From Rhexocercosporidium sp. MPI-PUGE-AT-0058 (taxonomy: Eukaryota; Ascomycota; Leotiomycetes; Helotiales): a stretch of 64,000 bases of DNA. Every line of letters begins with the position of its first letter. Positions within the stretch are counted from its first letter, which is position 1. Shown here one piece after another: positions 12,207 through 24,497 of this stretch. A program made the position numbers and the translations under genes. The stretch is taken from assembly GCA_020746875.1 (NCBI GenBank), contig JAGTJL010000008.1, positions 1,736,001-1,800,000 on the forward strand, given 5' to 3'. Below the pieces are notes generated by a model, which was not told the origin of the DNA, ran no database searches, and worked only from the letters and a program-made list of their open reading frames with translations.

Positions 12207-15200
12207 GAAAACTCATGCTCGACCTCGAGCAAAGAAATAAGAACTAGTATTGTAGCTTTAAAGCTCCAAATACTTAAAGGAAAACGTGTCTGAGTAAGGA
12301 CAAGTAAATATCAGATGACTTGCACCTCACCTTTAGAAGCAAATAATCGTCTCGCTTAGCACTCTTAAATATCGTCTTCTACCCCACTACTCTTTTTCCT
12401 TCCTTTCCTTTTCAACAACTTTACTACTCTTTTCTATAACACTCCTAGAGAGGCTTTACGCGTCTCTTCACTCTTATATCAGTCTTTTTATACCTCCTAG
12501 TACCTGTCGTATCGTTTCTGCCGCTTAAACTTGCCTTCTTAGATATCGCATCTGAGCAAACTTCAGCTTTAACAAGGTCAAAGTGATTCCTTCAAGACAG
12601 ATCGGCGCATAACTAGTATTCTAAATGAGTTCCCGACTCCTTCTCTTACGACGCAGAGACTGACTTTCCTTATAAAATAGAGTTCGATCCCTATAACGCG
12701 TCGAATTCGTCGATATTCCCTTATATCTTAAGCTGGCGTGTCTTCAACGACCCCGCTCCTTCTTTATACTCTCACTTCAACGAATCTTCCACGAACTTTC
12801 CTAACCTTTTAATCGTTATTAAGAACAGAAGGAAATATACTAAGGGTATACTGAAGAAGCAAGAATATACAAATATATAAAGTTGAAAGTAAATAAATAA
12901 TCGGAGGACGGTCTTCTTACCTTCGAGGTTCGAAGCATGGTGGAGAAGTGAAAAGAAGCCAATCGGAGCATCTCTTTTCCTAACTCAGTTAAGTTTCTTC
13001 TTCACTCTTATCTTCTTCTCTCTGCTCTTACTTCTTTAATAGGTCGATATCAAATAGCGACGAAGTCGGTCTTAAGTAGTTCTCCTTTTTCTTATTTTAA
13101 CGATTACTATATTAGATAAAAGCGCCGATAATACCTTAACAACTTCTTATTATATCTTCCTATTATTCTCTAATAAATAAGTAAATTGCTATAAGCGGCT
13201 GAGATTTATTATATCTAAAGGGAAAAGAGAAAAGATATTATGCTTTATATATTAACTTCGAGCTGCTTAGTCTTCCTCGCGGTCTCTCTCTTTTCCTGGC
13301 GGTAGGTTACGGGATAAAAGCTTCTCGAGAATAACCCTTAAAGCTCTGACAAGCTATAAGTCATCTTAGACCGCCTTCGTCGTCGCTTTCCTTCGACTTG
13401 CTTCTTACTATTAGTTAGCTAAGAGGGGTAAAAGGCTAAAAGTAAGTTCCCTCTTATTCGATATCGTTAACTTCTAAATCTCAATAATCCTCCGATACGA
13501 TCTAAAAACCTGAAGTGAAGGCGCAGCTTTAATTACTTTATTAAAATAGAAAGTGTTTCTAATCTCGTTACTTATTTTAAGCCTTTATTAACTATATCGC
13601 AGGCAACCTCTGAACCGATAATATTGAGCTTTCCGGAAGTCCTTTCTTATTAAGGCAACCTCTTTTATTTGAAAGTAAAATTCCTTTTTAAAGAACCTTA
13701 TACTAATATAACTCTATAATAACTCTAAGGGTAATAGAAATATACCCCGAACACTTTTATAAGCCGGTATAAGCTAAGCCGGATTCTAAGTTTAAGAAAG
13801 AAGCAAATATATTTTAAAAGCGGAAGTAATAATACTCTTTCTTAGTCGATTAATATTCTTAGTTTAAGGGTCCGAGGACTAATATCTGGCTGAAAGAAGC
13901 TCCTGACCTGAAGTCTAGTTAATTTACTTAGTAAGAGATAGCTCTATAAGAATAAAATCAGAAGAATACCTGTAGATAGCTTAAGTGCTCACGATAGGGC
14001 ATTATTTACCCGCTTAAATCCTTTATAGAATTATTACCGCGACGGAACTATAGTAGCAGTATTTGAATTCCGATAAGCGAGATTTCGGAACAGTTAAGGA
14101 AGAAGCGTGCAGTTCAGACCAGTTAGAATCTCCTTTCGCACGGAGTAGTTCTGCCTGTCTTATCGTCTTAAAACTAGTTGACCGAAACTCCGAGGAAATA
14201 AAGTCGTTATTGCTTTAGCACTTCGATGCGTTACCTAGAATAGCTTAAGGCAAGCTCGGCCTGTTACGGTATCCAATCCGCTATCTTATACTTTTGCTCT
14301 TAATTAAGTTACTGCTGCTAGCACTTAGGCAGCGTAAAAGCCCAGACCTAGCAGCCGTCGATCGAGAGAACTTATAAAGTCTAATAATAACTCTTACGTC
14401 AAACTTTAGGCTCACGATAACTCGACCGCTGATTTCCGAGGACCGATAATTTGATCAGGAATAAAACATTTATAATATAGAGAGTTAAAGGCGTAAGGGA
14501 AATATAGAAAAGCTGGAGATTTGTAACCTATTAGCCGTATTTGCTCTGCTTGTCTTTAGCTTAACCGTCACAGTCTCGGAGTACTAGGCTCCGTTTCTAA
14601 GCACGTTATATTAGAATTATTAATATCTGAATAAATCTTTTATACTATTAATAATAGATCTGACGATCTTTATTACTAGTATAAGGCAGTTGCAATAGCT
14701 CATTTCCTTTATAATAACTTATAGCTTATCGCGCGCTTTATTGTCTATTTAAATATATAGATTAATTTCATTTATTTAACCCTGTAAGCTCTTTCAGATC
14801 TTAAGTCGTCTGATTACGCGTAACTTCTTAGTCGTTGTATATCTTCTTTTTAAACTAATAGCTTATCTATTATAGCCCTAAGAGTTATTCTAATTAAAGT
14901 AGATCTTTCTTATTATAAAATATTTAAGTAATACTAAAGAAGAATTTCTAGTCTTCGACTACCTTCGGGGACCTATTATACGAGCCTGCTTCGGCAGTGT
15001 ATCTCGGAGGGTTATTGTCTTCAGCGCCTGGCCTATTAATACATTAAGACTGTTAATGTTCCGGAATAGCTCGTCAAAAGAACCTCGTCTGACTTATTAT
15101 CTAACTCTTTATAAGATTTAGTAAAGAGTGGGTGCTCGATTGGATTCTGCTCTTCTGTGGCGCAAGCTGTAATCGACTTAATTTAGTTGAATTACCTTAC

Positions 15201-15690
15201 GGGGCTAAAACTCTCTCTGAGTTTCTCAGGGGCTTCTTTAGCTTTATAAAGTGCTGATAATTACTGTATTTACAGGCTTTCGAGCCTGTACGTTTAGCGT
15301 CAGTAGTGCTGAATTGTTCGAAAGGCAGCCACCGCAAATATACTATTTAGCTCGACTAGGATACTAGTATTGTTATTGCGGAACGACTTATGAATGCGAT
15401 CGAAGGGTATTTATAAGCGTAAATAGTATTCAAAGTGCTAAGGGGATTTTTCGTTATTTAAAGGAGAGCCCTTAATATTTCAGTATATGCCTCTACTATT
15501 ATGCCCTAATCTTCGTCCCTCCCGTAAGGTATAAAAGATGCGTCCTCGCTATAGTTTAGCGTTCGATAACGCTAAGCGACGAGCTATAAGAATTATAATA
15601 AAGAATAGTTAGTAGTATTAGTCGTAGCGATTAAGCTACTCGCTAGAAGAGTAAGTGACGACTCGGTATTGACTTCGTTCCGCGTAAGTT
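12207..15690 (-). other. Gypsy B region between integrase and 3' LTR: degenerate extra coding sequence
   Basis: About 3.5 kb that a standard gag-pol Gypsy does not have. On the minus strand, 15060-15360 reads as a plausible protein (ALYKAKEAPEKLRESFSPVR, then TACATEEQNPIEHPLFTKSY), and 14770-14880 reads IIDKLLV then KEDIQRLRSYA and SDDLRSERAYRVK; stops are mostly CAA/CAG-derived. A frame change is needed near 15090. On the plus strand, 12629-12880 is an 84-codon stop-free frame (includes FDPYNASNSSIFPYILSWRV). I recognise neither. The place is where retroviral-type elements carry a third gene, but no signal peptide or membrane anchor of an envelope protein was found, so the function is unknown. 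Confidence 0.5.
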
Positions 15691-18600
15691 AGCCTTTTAA
15701 GTACTCTGATAATAATTCTATTGTTTCGTATAGCTTGTCTCGTAGGCTCTTTAGGGTCTTTAAGGCCCTGTAAATTTCGCCCCTCGAGACTGGGTTTAGG
15801 CTGGTCTTCACTATTACTATACTGAGTTATCGCTGAAAGCTTGTCGTCTTTATAATAAATAAAGCGCTCTTATTTATAAAACAGCTTAAAGCGATTAACT
15901 ACAAAAATACCGCGGAAGAGTGCACCGTCGACTCTTAGCTCTTTCAGCTTATAATAGCTCTTTTTAAGGAAAGCCTTGTAAATTTCGTAAAATCCTAGCC
16001 ACCGAAAGTCAAGCTTTTTACTCCTCGACATATCGATTTCCCGAATAAAATCGTGCCTGAGAACTAGGTCTCCAACTTGTAATAGCCTATTTCGAATATC
16101 CCTTTTTGCGTCGAAAGCTTCTTTTTCTTCTTATTTATAGCGTGTCTTTTAAAGCCTAGCTTCTTCTATATCATTATTCCGCATTTAGTACTGGAGAGTT
16201 CGAATATAAATTAAATCGTTAATACTCTTAATATCTTCCGAGAAGAGGCTTTTCTAAATAAGGTAACGTGTTTCGATAGGAAGAACTAGTTCTCTGCCGT
16301 AAATTATATAAAAGGGGGTATAGTTTATAAGTCCATGAACTGTAGTGCGGTCAGCAAACAGAACCGCTGGTAAGCTACTTATTTAATCTTCTCCTATTTT
16401 AGAAAAAGCATTTTTAATAAGATTATATCCCCGCTCGATCATGCTATTAGCTTTCGCGTTATAAGTCAATATTTGAATTCGTCGAATTTCCACTTTATTC
16501 AGTAGGTTAACGACTTTGCTTATATTCTCTATGCCTCTATCGACTACTAACTTTTAAAACAGCCCGTGTCGGCAAATAATATTTTGCTAAATGAAATCAG
16601 CGATGCCTTTAGCCTCTTTCGAAGCAAGCGCCCTGGCTTCGACTTAACCGCTTATATCGTCCCGGGCGACAACGAGATACTTTTTCCTATTCTATATTAA
16701 TATAAAAGTAATATTTAGCGCCTATTTTTCCATAAGTCTATTTAAAGCAATTAGAATTATAAGTTCTTTTTATCGCTTAGTACTGCGTAATATATACTTA
16801 TCGTATATTTTAACGAATTCCGCGGAGTCTTTAAAACAGCCCTTCTAGAAATAGCGCTAGAAGATGCGGTAGTATATGCTTTTCCTTCCTTTATAACCGG
16901 AGCTATCATAACAGCTTCGCAAGATACATGCCTTATCTTTATCGGTATCGATAACGAGTTTAATAAATACGCTTTTTAATAGAAGTCTTTAAACACGCTA
17001 ATTATAAACTCCGTATAATAATACTTCTTTTTTAAATACACGGAAAACTTTTAAGTCTATACTTTTCGGAGTCTTAAACGTAATCAAGTAAGTAGTTATC
17101 TTTTGGTAATATTCCTTATAGTATTTTGAAGATATTAATAAGTCTGCTTCGCTCTCTTAGTCTATACTCGAGTCGCTACTAAGTATTACTTAATCGTTCG
17201 ACCTATCTCGCAATTCTTGGACTTTTCGCTTTATATCGATAAGGATATCGCGTCTTCGGGTTAGCTCAAGGTTATCGAAGGTCTCTGGCTCTTTTATTAA
17301 GTTTTCCGTGCTTTCCGCTTCTATCGGGCAAATTTTAACCGTATTAAGCTCAGCTAAAATCTAATCCTTATTGTTATTATTTTCGGTATTCTCCTTAGTA
17401 TCCTTAAGGTATCTAAGTCTCCTTAAGAGAGCATCTGCTGCTATATGCGTAGCACCTTTAATATAGCGTACTTCGAAGTCGAAAAGCCTAATCCAGGCGA
17501 GCCAGCGAGTAAGCATTACATTAAAGTAGTCGTAAGCAGCTCCTTTAAGTTAAGCAACAAGAATATTTGCGTCAGTTTCTATAATAAAATAGATTCCTAT
17601 AAGTCAGATTTTGAGCTTCTTAAGGATTAAGAGCATGCTTTTGCATTCTCTCTTTATAGCGTCGTAGTCTCGTTCTGCCTTCGTCCAGAAGCCGCTCTCA
17701 TACCTCGCCGGTTTAAGCTTATTATTTTTTAGGTCACGCTGACTAAGGAAACCACCTTATCCGACTCCGCTAGAGTCTATAGAAACGACGATTTCGCCAG
17801 CGCTCTTAGAGTAATCGATCCTGCAAAGCACTAGGAAGAAGCATAAGATATCTTAAAGGGTTTTTATTACTTAGCTATGAGTTGCGGGGTTTTATATGAA
17901 TTTGATTTCTTTTCTAGTGAGGTCGTATAATAGCTCGGCTAATAAACGAAAGTCTTTAATCTAAATGCAGAAGTAAGTAATTAAACTTAGAAATCTTTTA
18001 ACTTTTGTAACGTTCTCAGGTTCTTTTTATTTCTGTATTTTAATTAAGTATATAACTGAAAGTTCTCTTTCTTATAAGTTATATACGTAGCCGACGACGT
18101 TCATGTTATTACGACAGAACTGCGATTTAAGGCCTATAATAGCTCCAGCGCGCTTAAGGCGTTCTAACGTCTTATCGAGGTTGAGAAAGTACTTAAGAAC
18201 GAACTGGCGAATTCCAGGCCGTGCTTTCTTCCAATTGTAGTCTGTATATAGTCCTTTTACGCTAACGTCGTCTAAGAACGGCATTATAATAAAGAGTATA
18301 ATATCTTTTAATATTTTACCGATCGTTCTTACGAATTAAGCAATAGAGTTTATAGCTCCTTAAAGTAGCGTCGTATTTCGGATTAATTTGATGCCAGGCA
18401 CGAAAAAGGCCGTCATATCTCGGCTGCTTTAATATAATACTTATTAATTATAACCTAAGTATAAGTCTATTAAGCTCGCAATATAGCACTTTATAAATTC
18501 CTCTGAAAATTCGTTAACAGAAAAAAGTAAGTTAGCGTTTCTTAGAGTAATTGCGTTAAGTATAATTGCCGAGTTAATTAAGCGGTACTTTCTTAATTTC

Positions 18601-20050
18601 TTCTTCTTAACTAAGAACTAAGCGTTACGATATAGCCCCTCAGAGAGTTCGAGAACCCTACGGTTAAGTTTATCTTCTATTATTTTTCTGACTTCAGGAG
18701 TTAACGCTTTAAGGAATAGAAAGTATAATATTTGCTAGGCTTTATGGTCTACCGTCTTAATAACGGTAAGTAGCGAAATATCCTTATAGAATTTCTTATA
18801 CTTAGTTTAGTTAAATATAATAGCACCTTCTTAATTCAATATAATTTCGTCGAAGAAGGCTTTCTCTTCTAATTATAATATATCTCTAATATCTAAAATA
18901 ATAAGTCGCTCTTCCGTAATCCTAGATCCGCGAGGAAAGCCGGCAAAACAAAAGAATAAGATATCTTAGTACTTTTTAACTTGCTTTTGAGAAAAGTCCT
19001 TTTCTTTAAAGACTTCGTACTAGTCTTCACGGCCTTTAAGCGCATCTCTTATTCTATTTATTTAATTTATAAGCCTGATCTTTTTATCTTTCGTCTTATA
19101 TATAATATAAACTCGTGAAACTCGTTTGCGTTCTCTGAATAAAGACGTTATTAGTAAAGTATTATAATTTGTAATAAATTGAAAAGTAGGCTTGATTTCC
19201 TTAGTTAATACGATATTAAACACACGTTCTCTGTCGAAAGGAGCTTTAATAAAGTCTTTATAGAAGGGGTAATCGTAAAGGTCCGTCCCTGGAATTATGA
19301 ATTCTCGCTTTATGTATTCGATGGAAACATATAAGACGTCTTCGAAAGAGGAATTGCTTTTATTACCAGAGGTTTCTTCGTCCCTCCCGTAGAAAAGCTC
19401 GTCCTCGAGCTCAAAAGAAGTATCCTTCAGAGAGCATTCGACGGTACTGATTATAAAGCTCTAATTACAGCTAATTACTCGTTTCCCGAGTCAGTTTCGG
19501 ACTCCAAGTAATCTGATTCCGGATTTGATAATATTCTGCTAGCTCGACTCTCAGACTTCGCAGCTTCGATGCTTCTGGCGTACTCTATAAGTTTAGCTGC
19601 TTTAATAATAATAACTAGTCGCGTAGTCTCATTTTATAAGTTAGCGTAAACTGGACCGCCTTCCGTATTAGATAGGTATCTGAATAAAACGCGCGCAGTC
19701 CGAAAGAATAAAAATCTAAGAATAACTTTAATACCTGGGATATCTATAATATAAAACCTAATAAGGATAATACAGTTTCTTATTATAACCGGGACGTTAT
19801 CCGCATATCCCAGAAATCGCGATTTTGCGCTTATAATACTCTTTAAAGCTATAGAATCGCTTTTTATAATAAGGACTTCTAATTAAACGGCAGCATTATA
19901 AGATATACAATTAACTTTTGCGCCGGAATTAAGAGTAGCTCGGATATCACTGAATCTCGTCCTCCTAAGCATAATAATCATATACTTCGGCGTTAAAAAG
20001 TATTATTTGTAACTCAGTCTTTAAGGTATATCGATTAAGTAAACTTTAGC
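15690..20050 (-). pseudogene. Gypsy B protease, reverse transcriptase, RNase H and integrase, RIP-damaged
   Basis: Minus-strand polyprotein remnant. Protease: RATLNSGAKVNCIS at about 19905-19960, with the D-S-G triad reading NSG. Reverse transcriptase: an intact 70-codon frame at 18072-18284 with PFLDDVSVKG, RPGIRQFVLKYFLNLDKTL and a following VGYVYNL, a form seen in one lineage of fungal Gypsy elements. Integrase C-terminus: GDLVLRHDFIREIDMSRSKK, then RWLGFYEIYKAF and GALFRGIFVVNRFKLFY at about 16080-15860. No long open frame joins these parts. Confidence 0.82.
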
Positions 20051-23000
20051 GATTAGAAGCAAGTCGATTTTAAATTCCCTTTTTAAAACTATTACTCTTT
20101 AAAGCGCTATTAAGATAGCAGTCAAGATTATAAGCACCGGGCCAAAAAAAGGAATTAAGCTTAATAACAACTAGAAAATTAATTACTGAATTAGCATTTC
20201 TTGTGTTAAAAAGACTTAATACTTCCATTTCTTTTATTAAACTTAGAGCTTATACGTAAGTCTAGCTTAGGACACGGTAAGATAAGTAATAATTTATTAT
20301 TCTTATCCAAGGAAAATACGTCTAAGCTATCGCGAAGCTCGTAGTCCTCTTAATATAAAATCCGAAGTGTCAGCCTAAAGTAATAAAAGGCGTTGAAATA
20401 TAATATTATTCCCTTCTTAATCGTAGTCTTAAAGAGCCTTTATATACTTTATAATCTTAATATTAACAGTAGCAATCTGGTCTTGAATCTCTTAATTAAT
20501 AGCCTTCGGTCGACTTATCCTTAGTAAGTCGATTAAAATAAGGATTTCTCTTAAGATTAAGTTTTTAAGGAATTCTTTCTGAGTAAGAAGCTTATCTAGC
20601 GTATTATTTAGCGTGTAATTATTCCGCGACAGCGTTTAATATACGCGAAGTCGGCCTGAAGTCGCCCTGACGGCGATAAATAAATTACTTTCGGCGCGTT
20701 CCCGAACAGTCCCCGTAGAAGGTAGCTTAATAGTAATCGGTCCTTTTCGACTTACAGCTGGAGTAGCTCTTTTCAATTTCTTAAAAACAGTATTATTATT
20801 ATTATCCTTTGCGATAATCCGAATAGGTTTTGCTTTAAGTGCTTCAGCTAAAGGGTCCACGTCTATAAGCTCTTGAAATCTGATAGTATTCTTGATTTCT
20901 TCGCGAACTTTTAATCTTCCGTAATCAACTTAAGCCTTAAGGCGTTCTTAAAATAAAGTTCCGGTTATATATAATTCAGTTCTTGCTGCCGCTTTAAAAG
21001 TAGCGGTATTTTATCGTCTTATTTCCGCAGGTGCTATTTCGAAGCTATTATCTATTCTTTCTGAATCGGAAGTAATAAGTACGTTTTGAACGTTAACTAA
21101 TCCTATTATATCGAAGAATCAGACAGCGAGGATATCTAAACAGTCCTGAGGCTCCTAACTTGCTTCTAGTATTAGTCTTTCTAAGGCTGACTTTAGCATA
21201 ATATTTTATTAAGCTAAAAGAGCTTCTTAAGCGTCCCGGAGCTTCTTCTGAACTGCTTCTTCTTTCCGCTTCGGGTTTAAATCTCTTTCTGTATTAATTA
21301 TTCGTAAAATAAAGACTTCTCTCCTTAGTTTGTCCTGAGGAAATTAAACCGCTTGAGCTTTTATTCCTTCCTTTTAAAGGCTTATATAAATATAATTATC
21401 TTTATTTTTATAAATAATTCCTAAATTAAGCCACTTCTTAAACTCGTGATATTAATTTTGGTACTTATAGAATCCTTAAGGTTTAGCACCCGGAATCGGC
21501 TTATTAAAGCAAAAAAGGCATCCGGTGCTTGTATCGTCTTTTATACTAGAACGTCAATCATATCTAAAGCTTGCTTTAGAATTTTAATAAAATATCTCAG
21601 CTTCTTTAGGGTATGCGATCGACTCGTAAGCAAATAAAGCCTTGACTTCGGCTATTAACTCTAGATTCTTTCTTTTCTTTACGATAGCGTATAGAATACG
21701 CAAGTTATTCAGTCCTTCCGCAATCGTATCGATATCTTGTTCTGTAGCCTGGTTGACATCGCGAGTCAGCCTCTCGATAATAGGAATAACTTCTTCTTAA
21801 ATATACCTTTCCTAATTCAGTTTAAGACGAAGCACCGAACTCTTCTTAAAGACGTCGTCGATCTCCCGAGCTAGAGAATTGTCCTTATACCTTATAAGCT
21901 CGGGGCGAGCTATAAAGTTAAGCCCCCCGAACTATGCCGCTGAAAAGGGAGTTTTGCTATTACTCGACCCCAGTCGAAGACGGTCGGCCTGAGTAATTCG
22001 CATAAATAATGCTTCCTTTTTAATTAAAGTGTCGATTTCCCGCTCGACTCGGAGTAAGCCTTCTATCCTAGCGTATATTTTATCGAAAGATCGCATGTTT
22101 TCCGTATCGAAGGTATTATTATCTTTTACAAAAGTTCCGGCTTTCCGCCTCAAGTACTTAAGCAAAACCGCCAGAAACTTTATAATTATTTGCCGCTTCG
22201 TAATAATTTTCTTTCGTATGCAGGCTCAACTAACCTCTCTGAAAGCTCGGAGAAACTATCGAGATTGAGATTTAGAAGTATCTTCCGCGATGTATTTAAA
22301 GTTATTAGATATCCTCTTTAGGTTTTAAAAAGTATGACGATATTACTTAAGGTCAAACGTTCGGTACTCTCTTATAACTTCTTTAACCAACTCTTGATAA
22401 GTGCCATCAAGGAAGTCGGGGAGCCACTCGATGTTTTAGCCTACTTCGAGAGTGCAGTAGTCCACGACGTACTGTTTCTTTTCGACGTCATCCGTGATAC
22501 CTCGAGCCGTAAAGAGCTGCTTCAGGGTCTTAAAGAACCTAATAGCATCATTCCCGTCAAAGTATAAGCAACTAAAGGTGCCTGGGGTTAGCATAGCTTA
22601 GGCTACTACGAAATAAAAAAGTCCTTTAGTAGAGTCCGTAGCAAGTCGTGCGGCCTGAGATATAAGCTATTAAGACGCTATACTACTAAAAGCAGGTTCA
22701 TAATAATAACTGTTTAAAGCCTCGTTTATTCCGTATAATACAAAGGTTTTAGCAGGTTTATATTATCCTGGCGCAAGTCGTATTAATTAAAAAGCCTGAG
22801 CGGAAGTAACTTAAGCCTGAAGCGGTGCTATATAGCTTATATTAGCGGGGTTAAGTCCTCCCTGCTTCGGAGGCGAATATAATATAGATTAAGGGTATAT
22901 AAGCTAAATAAGTATTATATAAGCCGGTAGAGCTTAAGAGGCGGCCTAAGCTCTTATACTAGAGCTTTCTGAATAGCTATTGCCTTAGTTATAATTGAAT

Positions 23001-24211
23001 ATATCTTATTGTAAGTTGCTACCGCCGCTTCTGTTTCTCTTCTTTCTCTTACTAGTAATTAGAGCATCATCTACAAGTGTTCCCGGTAATTGTAATAAAG
23101 TAAAGCTGGTGATTCCAGCGATATTAAGCTTTATTAAAAGTCTAGCAGGCACGAAGGTAAAAGAGCTTGCAGAGCTTGTAAAGCCAGTCTTAGTGGTAGA
23201 GTAATCTATAATCGGGGTCGCAGAGCTTCCTCGGGTTATAGAGAAGTTATTAGTAGGTCGTTTAAGCTCTTTGCCCTTCGGGTTGCCGCTGAAAGCGTTA
23301 TTTTTAGTATCGTTTTCGGATATAGTTGATTTTTCTTAGTGAAATTAGTGATTTACTAGAGAGTAGATGCGCTTAATATTGCCAGTAAAAGAGTAAAAGA
23401 TATAGTGTATTATGCTAAAGAAGGAAGAATATACGAGCTCGAGAAAACAAAGGAGATATATAAGTAAAATATTAGGTTAAAGAACCTGTAGCTTTAGGCT
23501 CCTCCCGGGGTAATAGAGCCCGAAAGACGCCGAAGTCTAAGCTTCCTGTCTTTATAATAAACGAACGTATAAGCTTAAGCAAAATAAATAAATCTCGCTA
23601 AATATAAAAGCTCTACTATTATTAGAGTCAATCTCGGCGTAAAATGACTTAAGACCGAAACCAACTGAAAAAGCATAAGATAGAACCCCGTTTACCTTTC
23701 TATTAAGCTCCGTCTCGCCAGCCTGAAGTAAGCCTCTAGCGGAAAAAGAAAAGGAAAAAAATAATAAATACGCTTGCTAGAAGTGCGGTTAGCGTTAAAA
23801 TTTGCCGGATTTATTTCAAATAATCCACTTCTCGTTTCCGAAGTATTGAATATGCTTTAATATCGATTAAGGCGTTTCTAACGGCGTAATCCGGCTATTT
23901 TCGGTCTGACCTTTTTTAGTATCGATGCTCCACGTGCTAGAGTTAGCATTTCCAGTAGTCTGAGTACTTCTATATTAAAAGTAAGTGGTTTTCCTTTAGA
24001 CTTCCTGTGCTTCTCGTTAAGCTATAAGAGACTGTCGAGGTGCCGTATCTGGTTCTGCTCTAAAAGCTGGGAGATCTCTAAGTGAATAAGTCTATACCAG
24101 TTCGAGCACTTATCGGTTTCGGTCCTTATAATTAGCATAAGGGGCCTCTAAGCTTCTTTACGTACCTCACTCTAGCTTTTCTACTTGCCCCCTGCGTCGG
24201 TCACTAAAATA
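20050..24211 (-). pseudogene. Gypsy B gag-side region
   Basis: About 4.1 kb upstream of the protease in element order. The best open stretch, 21932-22165 (-), is a 77-codon helical, charged segment (FDKIYARIEGLLRVEREID) consistent with Gag. 20636-20860 (-) is a second short open stretch rich in Lys/Arg/Pro. No CCHC zinc knuckle could be placed with confidence. The assignment rests mainly on position. Confidence 0.5.
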
Positions 24212-24493
24212 TGTAGAAGGGAAAACACTAAGCATATAATAAAAGAGTAGCAAAGCAAGTGCCGGAAAGTAAACGTAAGAAATACCTATTTAACGAATAC
24301 TAGAGATATCACATATCTAAGGAGTATAATCTATCAAGGGAAGGGAGAGGTATAATTTAAATAAGAAGGAAAAGCTGTAATAGTAAAAATCGTTGTTTTT
24401 CTTTAAAGGATGTTGCCCTAGAGGCTATCTTAAATACCGTAAGATGCAGCTCAATCACGTGACAAATGGGTCTCTGAGGTCAACCCCACCACA
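24212..24493 (-). repeat. Gypsy B LTR, right copy (5' LTR)
   Basis: 282 bp, starting TGTAGAAGGG and ending CCCCACCACA. It keeps more C and G than the left copy, so it is closer to the unmutated sequence. Confidence 0.93.
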
Positions 24494-24497
24494 ATAG

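Larger units (their letters stand above)
11910..24493 (-). mobile_element. Ty3/Gypsy LTR retrotransposon 'Gypsy B', 12.6 kb, inserted in Gypsy A
   Basis: Has 282-bp LTRs at 11910-12191 and 24212-24493 (TGT..ACA form). Flanks ATAA (11906-11909) and ATAG (24494-24497) suggest a 4-bp duplication with one G-to-A. The complement of 12195-12206 is AAGGGGGGGAC, a polypurine tract. Minus-strand order is a long gag-like region (about 24200-20100), a protease with RATLNSGAKVNCIS (about 19905-19960; Asn where the catalytic Asp belongs), reverse transcriptase with the PFLDDVSV motif (18072-18284), and an integrase end (about 16080-15700). About 3.5 kb of further degenerate coding sequence follows before the 3' LTR. 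The length is roughly twice that of a simple Gypsy. It is the youngest layer of the nest and somewhat less AT-rich than Gypsy A. Confidence 0.9.

Noticed and set aside
12207..15690. Envelope gene of a retrovirus-like element
   Set aside because: The position fits, but no signal peptide, fusion-type segment or membrane anchor could be seen through the damage, so only an unknown extra region is claimed.
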